Shown here: positions 35,643-44,828 of the stretch, piece by piece | Layout of the letters: every line of letters starts with the position of its first letter | Numbering within the stretch: the stretch's first letter is position 1 | NCBI GenBank assembly: GCA_002483085.1 | Contig: DLHF01000052.1 | Coordinates: 1 to 64,000 of the forward strand | Source: Ignavibacteria bacterium UBA7675 | Lineage (GTDB): Bacteria > Bacteroidota > Ignavibacteria > Kapaibacteriales > UB7675 | Direction: 5' to 3' | DNA: 64,000 nt | Made by a program: the position numbers and the translations under genes | The notes under the pieces: generated by a model | Database searches by the model: none | Told to the model about the DNA's origin: nothing | Seen by the model: only the letters and a program-made list of their open reading frames with translations

Positions 35643-36743
35643 TTATAAGGGAGGTGTAATGGCATGAATATCGAGAAACCGCAGAAGTGTCTGTTCTTTC
35701 CGGCTTAGCCCCTCCTGCTGTTCATCTGCGACGTGCTTCTCGCATTCTTCTACTTCGCGCAGCAGATCGCCGTTTTCATAGGCAGAAAGAACCGAGGGGT
35801 GGATATAATTCTTTCTGCACACGGCGGCTGTCTCGCCGAGGTACCGGGCAGTTTCTTTGATGGCCAGCACGGTAGCGTTTTTCCGTTCGGCGGCGGTTTC
35901 GCCCACACCAGCAGCGCAGAGCGCGTGCATGATTTGGAGTGTACAACCCCAGGTGCGAAAGTCTTTTGCGGTTATATCGTTGCTCGTAGTTTCGTGTAGG
36001 AAGGTATTTACATCGCCAGAGTCGATGTCGAGGGGTTTGCCCTTCTCATCCGCGTATCCAAACAGCTCTTGTCCGGGTAGCTCCTGGCATTGCTGTACTA
36101 CGGCAGCGAGCCTGCGGTCGTGGACATCAATTGTCTGATATTTATCGCTTTTGCCTCGGAAGCTGAATCGTATGGCCGAGCTGTTCGCTTGTGCGTTGCT
36201 ATCGTGCAGTGCTGCCAAGCTGCTGAAGCAGTTCGGTTGCAAATTCTCTGCATTGCCAATGCGTATCAGCGTTTTTTCCAACAATGCAACTACCACGGCG
36301 AGCATTTTTTCCCGGGGCATGCCATGCTGGGCGAGCTGCTCTCCTGTGCATTGGCGTATGAGCGGGAGGAGCTTTCCAAACACAGCAATGCGGCTGAACT
36401 GTGTGTGGTTTCGCATATCCTCCCACTTTGGATGGTAGCGATACTGCTTGCGTCCTCGGGCATCGCGCCCGCTTGCTTGGATATGTCCGCTGGCGCGGGG
36501 GCATATCCATACATTTGTCCATGTCGGGGGTATGGCAAGCGTATGTATACGGTCGATATCACGCTGGTTGCTCAGTCGTACTCCGCGTGTGTCGAGGTAC
36601 ACAAAGCCGCTGCCTGTGCGCCTGCGAGCAAAGCCCGGGCCCTCGTCGTGTACATATCGCAAACCGATTTCGCGTGTTGGATGCTCCGGATTGGGAACAG
36701 CCAATTGGGAAGAATATTGAAAATTTAGGCTGTCCATAGGCAT
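35643..36743 (-). CDS. Type IB DNA topoisomerase (poxvirus-like)
   Basis: Type IB enzymes relax supercoils through a 3'-phosphotyrosine. The 366-residue protein shows the bacterial/poxvirus family signatures: GFVYLDTRG, IPPAW-like IPPTWTNVWICP, GHIQASGRDARGRKQYRYH, the catalytic Arg in RFSFRGKSDK, KDFRTWGCT, and the active-site Tyr in CRKNYIHPSVL near the C-terminus. The start is at 36743 or at the ATG six bases inside (36737). YihY follows on the same strand. Confidence 0.94.
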   Translation of the reverse strand: MPMDSLNFQYSSQLAVPNPEHPTREIGLRYVHDEGPGFARRRTGSGFVYLDTRGVRLSNQRDIDRIHTLAIPPTWTNVWICPRASGHIQASGRDARGRKQYRYHPKWEDMRNHTQFSRIAVFGKLLPLIRQCTGEQLAQHGMPREKMLAVVVALLEKTLIRIGNAENLQPNCFSSLAALHDSNAQANSSAIRFSFRGKSDKYQTIDVHDRRLAAVVQQCQELPGQELFGYADEKGKPLDIDSGDVNTFLHETTSNDITAKDFRTWGCTLQIMHALCAAGVGETAAERKNATVLAIKETARYLGETAAVCRKNYIHPSVLSAYENGDLLREVEECEKHVADEQQEGLSRKEQTLLRFLDIHAITPPL

Positions 36744-37259
36744 TTCTCCGTGGATATGTTGTGTCCGATACCACGCATTGCAGGTAAGAATATTGGAGTT
36801 GTAGACCAACAATGTACAATCAAAAGGCGCAAACCAAAAAACAGCGACCGTTTTGGTTGGTGTCGCCTACACATACTTTGAGATGTAAAACCTTGTGTAC
36901 ATTCCTCGTGGAATACCTGCTTTGCTCTGTGCAGAGAGGGGCAGAGCAGCATAAAGCGCGTCTACTGCAACAATACAAAGCTATAGCAGAAAAGCTGTAG
37001 CGGATGTTGCATCGCTCTCCTCCAATTCGTGTTCATAGATACATTTATAAGCCCTTTTGTAGAGGTAATACTGTTGCATTGTTAAAATGTTCCTTATATT
37101 CAGCGTCGCTAAAGCTGGCGGTAGATCTGCGAAATTCCCGGAAAACGGCGCAGGAAACAGTGTTGTCATACAGGGAAAATATTTCTAATTTGCCGCTTGC
37201 AAGCGCATTTTTCAGGGTGCTGTTATCGGTTCCTGAACAATTTATATAACGAGGCTTCT
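36744..37259. other. 516-base intergenic region between divergent genes
   Basis: No gene is supported. A hairpin at 36837-36863 (AACCAAAA/TTTTGGTT, 11-base loop) lies ahead of the topoisomerase gene, and TTTATATAAC occurs nine bases before the Hpt gene. Otherwise nothing is recognised. Confidence 0.45.
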
Positions 37260-37577
37260 ATGAAACTTCCAGACGACCCAATTATTCTCGAACTTCTCCC
37301 GGAATTTGTCGACGACTGGCTTCAGCAGATCGACGAGCGTTACACCGCGCTTATCGACAATCGAAGTACCAACGACCTGTACCGGCTAGGGCATACGCTC
37401 AAGGGGTCGTGTTTCCAGTTTGGGCTCGACGAGATTGCCCGGCAGGGTATAGCGCTTATGGATCACGCAAAAGAGGGGCGCTGGGAAGAAGCAGCCGCGT
37501 TGAAAATTCCTATTCAGAAAGAATTTATGCGCATTAAGGCATTTATTATGAGCCAGCAGGACGACGAGACTGAATAA
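37260..37577 (+). CDS. Hpt-domain phosphotransfer protein
   Basis: The 105-residue cytoplasmic protein is one histidine phosphotransfer domain: a helix with LLPEFVDDWLQQIDERYTAL, then the phospho-accepting His in RLGHTLKGSCFQFGL, then ARQGIALMDHAKEG. Such proteins relay phosphate between response-regulator receivers. No receiver protein is encoded nearby, so the partner is elsewhere. The ATG at 37260 gives the usual compact domain. Confidence 0.9.
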   Translation: MKLPDDPIILELLPEFVDDWLQQIDERYTALIDNRSTNDLYRLGHTLKGSCFQFGLDEIARQGIALMDHAKEGRWEEAAALKIPIQKEFMRIKAFIMSQQDDETE

Positions 37578-37643
37578 TCTGGCCGTAGGTGCTTCGTCCT
37601 GACGAGCACTGTTCGTTTCGTTCATGTGTTAGGGTATTACATT

Positions 37644-38165
37644 ATGAAAAATCGCAATACTTTCTATCGTCTGCCGGTCGTGGCGGCGCTTTTTTTGATG
37701 CTGTTCTCCGGGGCATGGCATTCGCTGTCTGCACAAACGCGCATAGCTGTGCTACCTTTCCGCAATACACATGGCGGTATGGAATACAATGAGCGCAGCT
37801 ATCAACTGGCCGACACAATCAACGCAGTACTTACAGAAATTTCCCGAACCGACGGATCGTTTACCATTGTGCCTTCCGACTCGGTGCAGGAAATAGTGTC
37901 GACGCTTAATCTCGATCCTACCAATCCGCAGTACGAATCGGATGTATGGCGTGCAGTGGAGGCGCTGAACGTGGAGCGTGTTGTCACCGGTACGTTCAAC
38001 ATCAAATACGGTAAAATAATTATCAACGCGAGCGTGTATGATGTCGTAACAAAGCTCGCAGACCCTTCGCACGAAGCCAAAAGTGTGTACAAGGCGTATG
38101 AAAAAACATTCGAAGCTATACCTGCCATTATAAAGGCAATTCTGCCTGCAGTTAATAAAAAATAA
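37644..38165 (+). CDS. Exported FlgO/TolB-N-like protein
   Basis: A Sec signal peptide (cleavage after HSLSAQ, near residue 32) precedes a single domain beginning RIAVLPFRNTHGG and containing LADTINAVLTEISRTDGSFTIVPSDSVQEI and ERVVTGTFNIKYGKIIINASVYDV. This is the pattern of FlgO/CsgG/TolB-N-like domains found in periplasmic or outer-membrane assembly proteins. Four bases separate it from rimM, so it is probably co-transcribed with the rimM-trmD-queC genes. The role is unknown. A similar domain occurs in the lipoprotein at 46.6-48.0 kb. Confidence 0.75.
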   Translation: MKNRNTFYRLPVVAALFLMLFSGAWHSLSAQTRIAVLPFRNTHGGMEYNERSYQLADTINAVLTEISRTDGSFTIVPSDSVQEIVSTLNLDPTNPQYESDVWRAVEALNVERVVTGTFNIKYGKIIINASVYDVVTKLADPSHEAKSVYKAYEKTFEAIPAIIKAILPAVNKK

Positions 38166-38169
38166 TATC

Positions 38170-38718
38170 ATGGCGCTGCGTTATATCGGTTCGGTTGTCC
38201 GGCCCTACGAGTCGCACGGTCGTCTGCTTGTTGGTGATGTGCAGTCGTATGTGGCAGAGCTGCCGGAAGGCACTGTGCTGCACATCGGCTATTCCCCAAC
38301 TTTTACCCGTTCGTTTATATTGCGGTCGTCAGGCCGCAATGCACACGGGCTTATTTTTGGAGTAGACTCGCTTACAACGCCAGAAGCTGTGCAGGAGCTC
38401 AAGAGCATGGGGGTGTTTGTAGACGAGGGGCTGCTGCGCTCGCTTGGCCGCGTGAAGTATTTCGCCGATGAGATTATCGGCTGTAGTGTGGCTAATCACG
38501 CTACTGGAGAAGTCCTGGGCACTATTACCGATGTCTGGGAAATGCCCGCCAGCGATGTATGGGCAATGGAGTACCACGGTGCCGAAATTCCCATTCCCGT
38601 GGTGGATGAATATATAAAAAACGTGGACATAGCGAATAAGCGCGTAGAGATTTACGTGATGCCCGGTCTGCTCGAACTTGCAAAAGGCGATGACAACGAC
38701 GAACGCGATGATGAATAG
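38170..38718 (+). CDS. rimM: 16S rRNA processing protein RimM
   Basis: RimM assists 30S maturation and binds uS19. The 182-residue protein has the N-terminal RimM barrel (YIGSVVRPYESHGRLLVGDV, with SHG in place of the usual HG segment) and the C-terminal PRC barrel (ADEIIGCSVANHATGEVLGTITDVWEMPASDVWAME, then IPIPVVDEYIKNVDIANKRVEI). The start is four bases after the preceding stop. trmD follows at once. bS16, its usual neighbour, is 15 kb away. Confidence 0.93.
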   Translation: MALRYIGSVVRPYESHGRLLVGDVQSYVAELPEGTVLHIGYSPTFTRSFILRSSGRNAHGLIFGVDSLTTPEAVQELKSMGVFVDEGLLRSLGRVKYFADEIIGCSVANHATGEVLGTITDVWEMPASDVWAMEYHGAEIPIPVVDEYIKNVDIANKRVEIYVMPGLLELAKGDDNDERDDE

Positions 38719-38728
38719 CACCCCGCTG

Positions 38729-39496
38729 ATGCGCATCGATATTGTATGTGCCGTGCCTCAGGTGGTGGAGCAAGTGCTGTCTACCAGTATTATTGGCCGG
38801 GCGCGGGAAAAAGGTGTGGTAGAAATACTGCTGCACAATCTGCACGACTATGCTACCGACCGCTATCGGCATATCGACGATACGCCGTTTGGCGGTGGAG
38901 CCGGTATGATCCTGTCGTGCGAGCCCGTGTTTTCCTGCGTGGAACGCCTGCAATCTGAGCGCACCTACGACGATGTAATCTACATGACACCCGACGGCGA
39001 ACAGCTCACCCAGCCGCTTGCGAACCGGCTTTCGATGAAGCATAACCTTATTCTCTTGGCAGGGCATTACAAGGGCATCGACCAGCGAATACGCGATGTA
39101 CTGGTAACGCGCGAAGTTTCTATTGGCGACTATGTGCTTACCGGTGGCGAACTGCCCGCAGCCGTGCTTGCCGATGCTGTGGTGCGCTTACTGCCCGGCG
39201 CGATGGGCGATGCTGAGTCCGCGCTGAATGATTCTTTCCAAACGGGGCTGCTCGACTATCCCCACTACACTCGCCCGGCTGATTTTCGCGGGCATGTGGT
39301 GCCAGATGTGCTGCAAGGCGGCAATCACGCAGAAATCGAGCGCTGGCGCGAAGCCGAAGCATATCGCAAAACTCTTCAGCGGCGGCCTGATATGCTCGAA
39401 GGACGCCCCGTTGTAGACCCGCTGGCGGCTAAGAACAAAAGAAAACGCACAAAACCCGGCTCGGTACCGGGCGATACGGAGGTATCGCATGGGTGA
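38729..39496 (+). CDS. trmD: tRNA (guanine-N1-)-methyltransferase
   Basis: TrmD makes m1G37 in tRNAs. The 255-residue protein starts MRIDIVCAVPQVV and keeps the SPOUT-fold motifs: DDTPFGGGAGMIL, LLAGHYKGIDQRI, EVSIGDYVLTGGELPAAVL and LDYPHYTRP. ATGs at 38708 and 38711, overlapping the rimM end, are alternatives that add six or seven residues. The C-terminal tail is lysine/arginine-rich. Its end overlaps queC by eight bases, showing translational coupling. Confidence 0.95.
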   Translation: MRIDIVCAVPQVVEQVLSTSIIGRAREKGVVEILLHNLHDYATDRYRHIDDTPFGGGAGMILSCEPVFSCVERLQSERTYDDVIYMTPDGEQLTQPLANRLSMKHNLILLAGHYKGIDQRIRDVLVTREVSIGDYVLTGGELPAAVLADAVVRLLPGAMGDAESALNDSFQTGLLDYPHYTRPADFRGHVVPDVLQGGNHAEIERWREAEAYRKTLQRRPDMLEGRPVVDPLAAKNKRKRTKPGSVPGDTEVSHG

Positions 39497-40187
39497 GCAA
39501 ACGCGCGGCATTGCGGTGGTGCTGATGAGCGGCGGCATGGATTCTACGGTATGCGCGGCAATTGCTCACGCCGAAGGCTACGAACTGGCGGGACTGCATC
39601 TGAACTACGGCCAGAGAACGCAGGAAGGAGAGCTGCGTGCTTTCCGCAATGTGTGCGATTACTACGGTATTGCGCGGCGTCTCGTCGTAGATGTTACCCA
39701 TCTTGCGGCGATAGGCGGCAGCAGCCTTACCGATATGTCGATAGAAGTATCGTCGGCAGACCTCGCGAGTGCAGGTATTCCCACCAGCTATGTGCCATTT
39801 CGCAACGCCAATATTCTCGCTATTGCTACGAGTTGGGCCGAAGTGCTGGGTGCCCGCGCTCTGTTTATCGGTGCTGTAGAGGAAGACGGCAGCGGCTATC
39901 CCGATTGCAGGCAGGAGTTCTTTGAAGCTTTTCAGCGCGTGATCGACACAGGCACAAAGCCGGATACCTCCATGCGTATTCACACGCCTATCATCCGCTT
40001 CTCAAAGAAAGAAATTGTGCTGCGTGGCGTAGAGCTTCGCGCACCGCTCGACCGCACGTGGAGCTGCTATCAGGACAGCGATATTGCCTGTGGCGAGTGC
40101 GACTCGTGTGCCCTGCGCCTGCGCGGATTTCGCCAGGCTGGTGTCGGCGACCGGCTACCGTATCGCGTGAAGCCAGTGTATGAGTAG
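39489..40187 (+). CDS. queC: 7-cyano-7-deazaguanine synthase QueC
   Basis: QueC converts 7-carboxy-7-deazaguanine to preQ0 in queuosine biosynthesis using ATP and ammonia. The 232-residue protein has the PP-loop VVLMSGGMDSTVCAA, the LHLNYGQRTQEGE motif, TSYVPFRNANILAIA, GAVEEDGSGYPDCRQEFF, and the zinc site formed by CYQ...ACGECDSC. It overlaps trmD by eight bases, linking two tRNA-modification genes. No other queuosine gene is seen nearby. Confidence 0.95.
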   Translation: MGEQTRGIAVVLMSGGMDSTVCAAIAHAEGYELAGLHLNYGQRTQEGELRAFRNVCDYYGIARRLVVDVTHLAAIGGSSLTDMSIEVSSADLASAGIPTSYVPFRNANILAIATSWAEVLGARALFIGAVEEDGSGYPDCRQEFFEAFQRVIDTGTKPDTSMRIHTPIIRFSKKEIVLRGVELRAPLDRTWSCYQDSDIACGECDSCALRLRGFRQAGVGDRLPYRVKPVYE

Positions 40188-40661
40188 CATGTGCATTCTG
40201 TCTTCGCCCTGTGGTTCCCTCTGAGTTATCATCAGAATGATGCGCCGCCGACCGCCGCGTGATAGTTATTGTAAGCTCGTCCTCGCACCGTTCCTACGGT
40301 AACAAATGCGAAGACGTTGGGCGTCACCGCAGTAATAAATACCGATGGCTGATATTCTACCCATAGTTGCCCACCAGCTCTATCGGCCTGCTCTGCACAC
40401 TGGCGGCTACCAGTCGAGCAACCGGAAGGCGGACGTGCGACCGGTGACAGCGGCAGAACGTATGCCGGAGCGACGCCCGTGCCACAAGCCATCTTCCTAT
40501 CCGAAATGTGTATGATGTTGCTCCTGCTGCACCGAAGCAACGCTGCTAACGCCTTTTTTTTATTCCTTTTCGGCGGTGCTGCCAACACTTCGCCAGGCAT
40601 TTTCCCGTCTCCTGCGAAATCTGTAATTTGTGTCGTTTCCTCATGATAGACCAGGTTCCTC
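40188..40661. other. 474-base intergenic region with repeats
   Basis: It contains family A copy 3 and, at 40286-40310 on the minus strand, a block C-like segment (GTTACCGTAGGAACG...). A minus-strand frame ending at 40232 has a barrel-like tail but overlaps block C and shows no family match, so it is not called. Confidence 0.45.
40413..40487 (+). repeat. Dispersed intergenic repeat, family A, copy 3
   Basis: AACCGGAAGGCGG, ACGTGCGACCGGTGACAGCG and GCGACGCCCGTGCCACAA appear in the family order with a 20-base variable middle. Confidence 0.75.
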
Positions 40662-43439
40662 GTGCGTCGATGGCTGCTGTATAGCGTATTGTTGCTGCTT
40701 GCAGGGATGGCTTTTGCTGTTTCTGCACTTGCACAGCCTGCGCCGGAGGAACGACCGATTATCGCCGGGATCACCGGGCGCACGCCTCTGTTCGACCCCG
40801 CGACAAACACTCTGCGATTTTCCTTCCCTTCGGCTCATTACTACCGTCCGCGTGTGGCTTTAGTGCTCAGCGGCGGCGGAGCGCGCGGAGTGGCACAGAT
40901 CGGTGTGCTGAAAAAGTTGGAAGAAGCTGGGATTCCTATCGACTATGTGGTGGGCACCAGCATGGGGGCGATCATCGGCGGGCTGTACGCCAGTGGTTAT
41001 ACGGCTGCACAACTCGACTCTATCATGGCCGCTATTTCGTGGCCAGATATTCTCCGTGCAAACGAACGTGTGCGCGCCGACCAGATTCTCGACCAGAAGA
41101 TTGAGGACGACCGCAGCCTAATTACCCTTCGGTTCAGCAACTACAACTTTGTTGTTCCCGAAGCGATTTCCGCAGGCTATGGCCTTACGGCTTTTCTCAA
41201 CCAGCTTGTGTGGAGCAGCGTGTACCACTGCAATGGCGATTTCAACAGGTTGAAATATCCTTTTCGCGCAGTGGCTACCGATCTTGTGCGCGGCGAAGCT
41301 GTGGTGCTCAAAAGCGGGAATCTTGTTACGGCTATGCGCGCCAGCGCCACAGTGCCCCTGCTTTTTACTTCGGTAAAGCTCGACTCACTTGTGCTGGTAG
41401 ACGGCGGTATTATGTCGAATATTCCTGTAGATGCAGCCCGCGAATTTAACCCCGATATTATCATTGCTGTTAATACCACCGCTCCGCTTCTTGCTGCCGA
41501 AGAGCTCGACAAGCCTTGGAATGTCGTCGACCAGATGGTGTCGGTGCTGATGAAGCGCCGTGCCGAAGGCGAATGCGAGCGAGCTGATATCCTTATTGAA
41601 CCTGCTCTTGGACGGCATCCCTCCACGACCTTTGAGGGATTGGACTCGCTGGTGCAGCTCGCCGAAGCAGCTACCGAAAGCGCTATACCAGAGATTAGGC
41701 GCCTGCTGCGCCGCAAACAAGATTCGCTGTACAATGAGCAGTTTTTGCGTCCGATGGAGCAGACAGCAAGAGGCTGGAAATTCGACCGGTATGCACTTGC
41801 GGGATTTAATGCCCACGACTCTGTCGACCTCGTGCACTCTGGTGCTCTTGTGTCGGCTGGACAACTTTCGACCATGTTTCGCGACTGGGGGCGGTTTTCG
41901 CACTATCATCATATCAACGTAACGCTGCAAAAGATGGAGCGCACTACCAATGATTCCCTGTACCGCGTAAGCCTGGAAGCCCGGCCTTATCCTATTGTGC
42001 GGAAAATTATTGTAGAGGGAGGTGTGCCCGGCGGAGATTCCACGATGCAAGCTCTGTGGAAGCGATACTGTGGTATGGACTACACACCCGATCTTTTGCG
42101 GGAGATTCGCGAAGAGCTGATGATGCTATACCGCCGAAACGGAAGCTCGCTTGCTCTGCTTACTTCTGTGCACATGGAGCCCGAGACCGGCGAAGTACAG
42201 ATTGCATGCGACGAAGGAACAATTCGTTCGATTTCCGTGCGCGGTAATAAGTCGGTTAGCTTCTCGCAGATACGGCGCGAATTTCGTATGTCCGAAGGAG
42301 AAACATTCAACGGAACAAAGGCGCTTGCAGCTTGGAAAAACCTGATGAATACCGATTTGTTCAGCGATGCTTCGGTGGAAGCGTACCGCCTGAACGACAC
42401 CAGCGATGTCGATGTCACGATTAATGTGCGCGAACGCGGTTCACAGGTTGTGCGGCTGGGGATTCGCGTAGACGACGAACGCAATACGCAGTTTGGACTC
42501 GACCTCGCCGAAGAAAACTTGTTTGACAGGGAAGTGTGGGTTGGGCTGCGTTTAGTGGGCGGGCTTCGCAATCGCATGGCGGAATTGGGCGCGGCTATGC
42601 CGCGCATTTTTGATTCGTTCTGGAAGTTTGGCATTACCGGCTATGCCGCGCGCAAGACGTACTATACGTACATGTCCAAGACGGGGCTTCCTCTAGATGA
42701 ATTCGAGCGCTTTCGCGACGGCTCATTCGCCATTGAGCGTTTTGGCGCGCGTGCTGCCGTAGAGCGGCAGATAGAAAAAAACGGTAGCTTGCTTGCAGAA
42801 TTTCGATTTGAGCGGCAACGCATGTTCGAGCCTGACAGCACAGAGCGCCCCGACTTTTCCTCGCTGGCAACGCTAAAATTTGATGCAAAATTCGACACAC
42901 AGGATCGCGCCTATTTTCCGACAACAGGCCGCGTGCTGCGTATCTCGTTAGAGTCGTCGGTGCTTAACCTGCGCAACGACGTGAAGTTCTCGAAAGCGCA
43001 GGCGTATTTTCAGTCGATTCAGAGCTATGGCCGCCATGCCTTGCAGCCAAGCCTCCATTTTGGTTTCAGCGATGTAACACTGCCAGTTACGGAATTCTGG
43101 GGGCTGGGCGGGCAGCACAGTTTTTATGGTATGCGCGAGGACGAAGAGCGCGGTACACAGCTTGCACTTGCATCGCTCGAATACCGATTCCACGCGCCGT
43201 TTCGCATATTTTTCGAGACGTACTTTTCTGCTCGTTACGACATAGGATCGACGTGGACACGCCCCACGGAAATTCGCATCAGCCAGTTGCGGCACGGCGT
43301 GGGCGCCTCGCTTGCCTTGGACTCGCCGCTGGGCCCGGCGGAGTTTGCCATAGGCCGTAGCTTCTATTTTGTAAAAAATCCCAATGGTGTTGCTTGGGGG
43401 CCGCTGATGGCGTATTTCAGCATTGGTATGTCGCTGTAA
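40662..43439 (+). CDS. Patatin-like phospholipase fused to POTRA and Omp85 barrel
   Basis: The 925-residue protein has a signal peptide (cleavage after VSALAQ). Residues about 60-330 form a patatin lipase with oxyanion loop GGGARG (71-76), nucleophile Ser100 in GTSMG and Asp247 in DGGI, so the catalytic dyad is intact. Residues about 440-590 contain POTRA-like modules (RSISVRGNKSVSFSQIRREFRMSEGETF). The remaining about 330 residues form an Omp85/BamA-type barrel ending in a hydrophobic strand. This matches PlpD-type (type Vd) proteins, in which the barrel exports the lipase. The start is a GTG at 40662. The gene stands alone between repeat-bearing spacers. Confidence 0.92.
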   Translation: MRRWLLYSVLLLLAGMAFAVSALAQPAPEERPIIAGITGRTPLFDPATNTLRFSFPSAHYYRPRVALVLSGGGARGVAQIGVLKKLEEAGIPIDYVVGTSMGAIIGGLYASGYTAAQLDSIMAAISWPDILRANERVRADQILDQKIEDDRSLITLRFSNYNFVVPEAISAGYGLTAFLNQLVWSSVYHCNGDFNRLKYPFRAVATDLVRGEAVVLKSGNLVTAMRASATVPLLFTSVKLDSLVLVDGGIMSNIPVDAAREFNPDIIIAVNTTAPLLAAEELDKPWNVVDQMVSVLMKRRAEGECERADILIEPALGRHPSTTFEGLDSLVQLAEAATESAIPEIRRLLRRKQDSLYNEQFLRPMEQTARGWKFDRYALAGFNAHDSVDLVHSGALVSAGQLSTMFRDWGRFSHYHHINVTLQKMERTTNDSLYRVSLEARPYPIVRKIIVEGGVPGGDSTMQALWKRYCGMDYTPDLLREIREELMMLYRRNGSSLALLTSVHMEPETGEVQIACDEGTIRSISVRGNKSVSFSQIRREFRMSEGETFNGTKALAAWKNLMNTDLFSDASVEAYRLNDTSDVDVTINVRERGSQVVRLGIRVDDERNTQFGLDLAEENLFDREVWVGLRLVGGLRNRMAELGAAMPRIFDSFWKFGITGYAARKTYYTYMSKTGLPLDEFERFRDGSFAIERFGARAAVERQIEKNGSLLAEFRFERQRMFEPDSTERPDFSSLATLKFDAKFDTQDRAYFPTTGRVLRISLESSVLNLRNDVKFSKAQAYFQSIQSYGRHALQPSLHFGFSDVTLPVTEFWGLGGQHSFYGMREDEERGTQLALASLEYRFHAPFRIFFETYFSARYDIGSTWTRPTEIRISQLRHGVGASLALDSPLGPAEFAIGRSFYFVKNPNGVAWGPLMAYFSIGMSL

Positions 43440-43468
43440 TTAGTCTTGTTCCACTTGTTCTATTCATT

Positions 43469-44596
43469 GTGATTTATTTAGACAACAGCGCAACAACGCG
43501 CATAGACGATTCCGTAGTAGAAGCAATGCTGCCGTGGCTTCGCGATAATTATGGCAACGCTTCATCTATCTACACGCTTGGCCGAAAAGCTCGTGTGGCA
43601 GTAGAAGACGCCCGCGAGGAAATAGCGTCGCTTATTGGCGCTCATCCCGCCGAACTCATTTTTACAAGTGGTGGTACGGAGTCGAACAACAGTGTGCTCA
43701 AAAGTGTTGCGCTCGACTCTGCTCTTGTTGGTACATTTGTGCACAGTAGTATCGAGCACCACGCGGTGCTGCACCCAGCGGAATCGCTGGCGGCCAGTGG
43801 CGTTACTGTGCGCGAAGTAGGCGTAACATCGCAGGGATGTGTGGTGCCGGACAGCCTTGCCGAGTACAATGCACCGCGCACGATGGTAAGTGTGATGCAC
43901 GCCAACAACGAGACAGGGGCGATACAGCCCATAGAGGAAATTCGCAGCGTACTCACCGACGCGCTACTGCACACCGATGCTGTGCAATCATTTGGCAAAA
44001 TACCGTTTAATACCGGGCGCCTCGGCTTGGATTTTGCCTCGCTGTCGGCGCATAAGATTCACGGTCCGAAAGGTATAGGCGCAATGTTTATTCGCAGAGG
44101 TATCGACTTCAAGGCGCACCAGCAGGGCGGCGGACAAGAGCGCAACCGGCGCGGAGGTACCGAAGCTGTGGCGCTGATTGCGGGATTCCAGATGGCCGCG
44201 CGCAATGCTGTGGCCGAGATGGACGCACGGGCGGCTACGATGCAGGCGCGCACAGAGCTTTTGCGCTCGTTGCTCGCTCGGGAAATACCCAATATCCGCC
44301 TGAATACTCCGGAACGCGCTTTGCCGAACATCGTCAATATTTCGTTTCTCGATGCTGCCTCGCTCGACGGTGAAGCGATACTACAGGCAATGGATATGGC
44401 CGGTATCGCGGTCTCCAATGGTTCTGCCTGTGTGTCGGGTAGTTTGCAGGCTTCGCATGTGCTGCTCGCCATGGGGCTGCCTGCTGCTGAAGCTCGTGCT
44501 GCTATTCGATTCTCGGTGTCCAAGGATACTACTGAAGGCCATGTGCTTACGGCAGTAGGTACGCTTGCTGCTATTGTGAGCGATATGCGGGAATAA
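43469..44596 (+). CDS. Cysteine desulfurase (NifS/IscS family)
   Basis: This PLP enzyme mobilises sulfur from cysteine for Fe-S clusters or tRNA thiolation. The 375-residue protein has IYLDNSATT at its N-terminus, TSGGTESNN, SSIEHHAVL, HANNETGAIQPI, the PLP lysine in SAHKIHGPKG, and the sulfur-accepting Cys in SNGSACVSGS. The GTG at 43469 immediately precedes IYLDN, the usual N-terminus, and lies 29 bases after the patatin gene. No iscU or iscA is nearby, so the pathway partner is unknown. Confidence 0.93.
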   Translation: MIYLDNSATTRIDDSVVEAMLPWLRDNYGNASSIYTLGRKARVAVEDAREEIASLIGAHPAELIFTSGGTESNNSVLKSVALDSALVGTFVHSSIEHHAVLHPAESLAASGVTVREVGVTSQGCVVPDSLAEYNAPRTMVSVMHANNETGAIQPIEEIRSVLTDALLHTDAVQSFGKIPFNTGRLGLDFASLSAHKIHGPKGIGAMFIRRGIDFKAHQQGGGQERNRRGGTEAVALIAGFQMAARNAVAEMDARAATMQARTELLRSLLAREIPNIRLNTPERALPNIVNISFLDAASLDGEAILQAMDMAGIAVSNGSACVSGSLQASHVLLAMGLPAAEARAAIRFSVSKDTTEGHVLTAVGTLAAIVSDMRE

Positions 44597-44660
44597 TCGC
44601 TTCCGGCTTTTTTTCTTCGGCCAGCCGGTTATGTTGGTTTCCAATCCAGCGGTAGGAGGT

Positions 44661-44734
44661 CGGGTAGCCGACAAACGGTTTGTGCGACCGGTGACAGCGC
44701 CGCGCCGGGCGCCGCAGAGCTGCCCGTGCCACAA
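44661..44734 (+). repeat. Dispersed intergenic repeat, family A, copy 4
   Basis: GTAGCCGACAAACGG, TTGTGCGACCGGTGACAGCG, a middle with GGCGCCGCAGAGC, and CTGCCCGTGCCACAA. Its right half matches copy 2. Confidence 0.75.
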
Positions 44735-44769
44735 GGACACAAGTGGAAGAATACAAGCGGCTCATTGGT

Positions 44770-44826
44770 ACAGATCGCTATATTTTTAATTGCAACAGAT
44801 AGATTTTTTAATCGCAACAGATCGTA
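44770..44826 (+). repeat. Degenerate short tandem repeat upstream of mutY
   Basis: Units of about 22-25 bases, of the form ACAGATNG...TTTTTAATYGCA, occur at 44770 and 44795, with a partial third from 44817, ending at the mutY start codon. Confidence 0.6.
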
Positions 44827-44828
44827 TC

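Noticed and set aside
40232..40810. Minus-strand open frame whose last 50 residues look like an outer-membrane strand end
   Set aside because: It overlaps block C-like repeat sequence, a family A copy and the patatin gene start, and shows no signal peptide or family motif.
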